NCBI RefSeq assembly: GCF_029846235.1 | Contig: NZ_JARVWP010000015.1 | Span: forward strand, 62,001-126,000 | Source of the DNA: Bradyrhizobium sp. CER78 | GTDB taxonomy: Bacteria; Pseudomonadota; Alphaproteobacteria; Rhizobiales; Xanthobacteraceae | Direction of reading: 5' to 3' | DNA: 64,000 nt | Shown here: positions 61,529 to 64,000 of the stretch, in pieces | Numbering within the stretch: the first letter of the stretch is position 1 | Layout: the number at the start of each line of letters is the position of its first letter | Made by a program: the position numbers and the translations under genes | The notes under the pieces: model-generated | Told to the model about the DNA's origin: nothing | The model's input: only the letters and a program-made list of their open reading frames with translations | Database searches by the model: none

Positions 61529-61558
61529 GGCGGGATTGCGAGGCAGTCCCGCCCGTTT
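61529..61558 (+). terminator. Probable terminator after aceA
   Basis: GGCGGGA, 11-base loop, TCCCGCC followed by CGTTT, 37 bases after the aceA stop. The tail is short of T. Confidence 0.5.
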
Positions 61559-61719
61559 GCTCGTTTGGCTGGGCGATTTCGACCACGGTGACGCGGTCGG
61601 GATCGCCCCGCAACATTTTGCAAGGCGCTTTCTCCCGTTCTCCGCCCATTCGTAGTGGCTCACGCATTCGACGCGCGCGTGGTATTGCGTCGCTGCGATC
61701 CTGAGGGGCGTGCCACGCC

Positions 61720-62247
61720 ATGACCGTCGAAGACTACAAGTCCGCCGTCACCAGCTCTGCCGTGCTGGAGCGGCTCGAGCCATTTGATCCCCGTATCGTC
61801 GGAACGCTGCCGCTCGGCCTTGCTGTGTCCGGCAGCGACATCGATATCGTCTGCCATGTGCTCGACCCGAACGCCTTCACAGACATCGTTTGGAAGCATT
61901 ACCGATCGGCTGATGATTTCGTGCTCTACCGATGGACCTCGGGAACGCGGCCGGCGATTGCCCACTTTGTCTGGGATGGCTGGCCGTTCGAGCTGTTCGG
62001 CGACCAGCGTCCGGTCGAGCAGCAGCGGGGCTGGATCCATTTCGAGGTCGAGCGGCGGCTGCTCGCGCTTGACGACGGACGACTGCGGCGAGCCGTCGGA
62101 ACCTTAAGGGCAGGCGGCCTCAAGACCGAGCCTGCGTTCGCTGCCGTCCTCAGAATATCCGGCGATCCCTATCAGGGATTGCTCGAGCTTGCGGTCGAAA
62201 CGGACGCCGGGTTACGCGCCCGGCTTGCGGCGTGCGATCCCGGCTGA
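61720..62247 (+). CDS. DUF4269 protein (nucleotidyltransferase-like)
   Basis: A 175-residue protein. RIVGTLPLGLAVSGSDIDIVCHV has the G-S-D-x-D pattern of a nucleotidyltransferase fold, and GTRPAIAHFVWDGWPFELFGDQRPVEQQRGW and DPYQGLLEL match the DUF4269 family. Substrate and role are unknown. No strong ribosome site precedes ATG 61720. Confidence 0.83.
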   Translation: MTVEDYKSAVTSSAVLERLEPFDPRIVGTLPLGLAVSGSDIDIVCHVLDPNAFTDIVWKHYRSADDFVLYRWTSGTRPAIAHFVWDGWPFELFGDQRPVEQQRGWIHFEVERRLLALDDGRLRRAVGTLRAGGLKTEPAFAAVLRISGDPYQGLLELAVETDAGLRARLAACDPG

Positions 62248-62264
62248 TCGCCGGCTCCTGAAGC

Positions 62265-63482
62265 TCACTCGCCCGGCACGAGGTGCGCGACGGGCGGCCG
62301 CGCAAGGCGCCGGTGCCGGCGGCGGGACAGATAGAGCAGCAGGCCGGTCACGGCGAATAGTGGCATCATAGCCGCGGCCAGCATGAAGGCGAGCTTGCCG
62401 GGCCAACCCAGGATGGCGCCGCGGTGGATGTCGAGCACGCCGGCAAGGACGCGCTCGCCGAACGTCTTGTCCGCGTAGCGGTCCGACGAGATCACGCGTC
62501 CGGTGACGGCGTCGATGCGGAATTCGTCACGCACGCTCTCGAGCGTCGAATCCCGCGACCAGGACCGCACGCGCACAGCCGTGCCCGTGCCGGCCGGCAG
62601 GGTCAGGAGAGCCCTACCGTAATCGTTGTTCTCCTGCTGCAGGAACGCTGACCAGACGTGATCGAACACGAGCGGTTTTGCCTCGGTCTTCGCTTCCGCC
62701 CTTGCTTCACTCTTGTTATCGGCAGCCGCTGCGCCGCGCGCTGGTTTGGGCTGCATCGCCGCGGCGGCGGTCTGCGGGCGCGCCAGCAGCCAGTTGGCGC
62801 CGGCCTTGTACCATTCGAACGAATACCACAGGCCGGTCAGCGTCATCACCAGATAGACCGGCAGCACCCAGGTGCCGATCACCGCATGCAGCGAGCGGTG
62901 CAGGCCGCGCCCGCGCAGTCCGAGATTTGGCTTCAGCCACATCTTCACGCTGCGCGCGCGATGCGGCCAGCGCAGCACGAGGCCTGATATCAGCATCACG
63001 ATCAGGCAGATCGCGGCTGTGCCAGTGATCTTGCGGCCCATGCCATTGCCGTCACCCGGCAGCAGCAGCAGCCAGCGATGTAGCTTGCGGACGGTGGCGA
63101 AAAAATCCTCGCCGCGCGGCGAGCCGAGCACGTGTCCGTCATAGGGATCGACATAGACCGAGGACGGCCGCGCACCACCTTCGCTGCGGGCGAAGCGGAT
63201 ATGCGCCGCGGCTGATGGATCGCTGGACATGGTGACGGCGGAGACCTTGCCGAAATCGCCCGCCGCCTGAAGCCGCGCGACCAGTTCGTCGGGCGTGAGC
63301 CGTCGGGTGGCGCTGGCGTCGACACGCATCATCTGGCTGTTCAGGCTGGCCTCGATCTCGTCCTCGAAGGCCATCGTTGCGCCGGTGAGGCCGACCACGG
63401 CCCAGAGCAGCGCCAGCGCGAGGCCTGCGATGGAGTGGACCTGCAACAGCGCGGCCTTGATCGGGCGCCGGACATCACTCAT
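62265..63482 (-). CDS. PepSY-associated membrane protein
   Basis: A 405-residue inner-membrane protein of the PepSY-TM family, often in iron or siderophore loci as a putative ferric reductase. It has four membrane segments: IAGLALALLWAVVGLTGATMAF, ITGTAAICLIVMLISGLVL, VIGTWVLPVYLVMTLTGLWYSF and a C-terminal LAFMLAAAMMPLFAVTGLLLYL. The His in KLHRWLLLLPGD and RSLHAVIGT could ligate haem. Its first codons overlap the stop of the upstream iron-binding protein gene by eight bases, suggesting one operon. Confidence 0.88.
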   Translation of the reverse strand: MSDVRRPIKAALLQVHSIAGLALALLWAVVGLTGATMAFEDEIEASLNSQMMRVDASATRRLTPDELVARLQAAGDFGKVSAVTMSSDPSAAAHIRFARSEGGARPSSVYVDPYDGHVLGSPRGEDFFATVRKLHRWLLLLPGDGNGMGRKITGTAAICLIVMLISGLVLRWPHRARSVKMWLKPNLGLRGRGLHRSLHAVIGTWVLPVYLVMTLTGLWYSFEWYKAGANWLLARPQTAAAAMQPKPARGAAAADNKSEARAEAKTEAKPLVFDHVWSAFLQQENNDYGRALLTLPAGTGTAVRVRSWSRDSTLESVRDEFRIDAVTGRVISSDRYADKTFGERVLAGVLDIHRGAILGWPGKLAFMLAAAMMPLFAVTGLLLYLSRRRHRRLARPPVAHLVPGE

Positions 63483-64000
63483 CGAATCCGACCTTTCGGA
63501 TCAGCGCGACTGCGGCGGCTTGATGCGCGGCGATCTCGTCGACAGGCAGCGCATCGACGGGGAACGATCCGATCCCGTCGACGATCCGAGGCCGCTTTGT
63601 GGTTGCCAGCACGGGATATTCCAGCTCGGCAGTGGAGAAGATGGTCTGGGCCTCGGGCGTGACGAGGAATTCGAGGAAGGCGCGCGCAGCGGCCCGATGC
63701 GGTGCGTGCCGGGCAATTGCCGCGCCGGTCAGATTGACGTGGCTGCCGCCACCGGTGAACGCGGTCGGCACGGCCTTCACGGCGTCGGCCCACGCGCGCC
63801 AATCATTGCCTTCGCGGCCGTCGCGAAGCTGCGCGAGCGCGACCGTGTTGCCGATCCCGATCTCGCAGCGTCCCTCCGCGATCTCGCGGACCACATCGTT
63901 GTCCTTGCCGGCCGGCTTGTGGGCGAGATTGGCCTTCAGCCCGGCGAGCCAGCTCTCCGTTGCATCCGCTCCATGATGCGCGAGGAAGGCCGCGATCAGC
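63475..64000 (-). CDS. Iron(III)-type ABC transporter substrate-binding protein, C-terminal part
   Basis: The frame continues past the window edge, so the start is missing. Visible parts are EIAEGRCEIGIGNTVALAQL, TAFTGGGSHVNLTGAAIARHAPHRAAARAFLEFLVTPEAQTIFS and LEYPVLATTKRP. These fit periplasmic iron-binding proteins of the FbpA/FutA group, in which SGxxLxxxAPxxxxAxxFLEFL and EYPV are typical. It would deliver ferric iron to an ABC importer whose other genes are outside the window. The next gene encodes a PepSY protein. Confidence 0.78.
   Translation of the reverse strand, partial: LIAAFLAHHGADATESWLAGLKANLAHKPAGKDNDVVREIAEGRCEIGIGNTVALAQLRDGREGNDWRAWADAVKAVPTAFTGGGSHVNLTGAAIARHAPHRAAARAFLEFLVTPEAQTIFSTAELEYPVLATTKRPRIVDGIGSFPVDALPVDEIAAHQAAAVALIRKVGFDE

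Noticed and set aside
59789..61663. A 624-codon minus-strand frame opposite isocitrate lyase
   Set aside because: aceA has the catalytic QCGH motif and conserved blocks on the plus strand; the opposite frame is a composition artefact.

Overview
The window is high-GC DNA with the gene content and style of a free-living alphaproteobacterium of the Bradyrhizobium group. The pointers are an Irr-type iron box in front of bacterioferritin, a ScfR/RamB-like regulator next to a long-form isocitrate lyase, DUF2188, DUF2277 and DUF4269 proteins, many small secreted proteins, and several families of palindromic intergenic repeats of the kind common in Bradyrhizobium. Genus assignment is inference. I see no phage, integrase, insertion sequence or CRISPR array.

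1-20 kb: the 3' part of an ETF-ubiquinone oxidoreductase gene; a periplasmic TPR protein; ispE; an SMP-30 lactonase; a GMC oxidoreductase; an EthA-like flavin monooxygenase in line with a MoxR ATPase; a CoxE-like VWA protein; two sulfurtransferases; a proline/alanine-rich membrane protein; an L,D-transpeptidase with an internal tandem repeat; a 2-hydroxyacid dehydrogenase; and ettA.

20-42 kb: a UPF0114 membrane protein; a TIR protein fused to a multi-span membrane domain; an MltB-type lytic transglycosylase; two paralogous glycine-zipper secreted proteins; an iron-storage pair (Bfd-like ferredoxin and bacterioferritin), each behind an Irr-like box; many small or uncharacterised proteins, including a collagen-like one; sua5; tRNA-Pro(CGG); and a quinohaemoprotein resembling polyvinyl-alcohol dehydrogenase.

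42-62 kb: the most coherent block. It holds an Rbs-type sugar ABC importer, a DeoR-type repressor, deoC, a two-domain ALDH16-type aldehyde dehydrogenase, a FucU/RbsD mutarotase, a ribokinase-family kinase, a second MalFGK-type ABC importer and serA. The ScfR-like regulator and aceA follow, with two palindromic operators between them. I read the block as uptake and breakdown of deoxyribose or a related sugar: the kinase makes a deoxysugar 5-phosphate, DeoC splits it to glyceraldehyde 3-phosphate and acetaldehyde, ALDH16 oxidises acetaldehyde to acetate, and the neighbouring glyoxylate-shunt enzyme would let acetate support growth. In the kinase, the position of the ribose-contacting Asn of E. 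coli ribokinase is Val, which fits a deoxyribokinase.

62-64 kb: a DUF4269 protein, a PepSY membrane protein and the 3' part of an iron-type ABC substrate-binding protein gene.

Between genes lie at least six families of palindromic repeats. All five copies of one family sit between genes that run in the same direction, in the same orientation. Three of four copies of another supply the TAA stop codon of the neighbouring gene.
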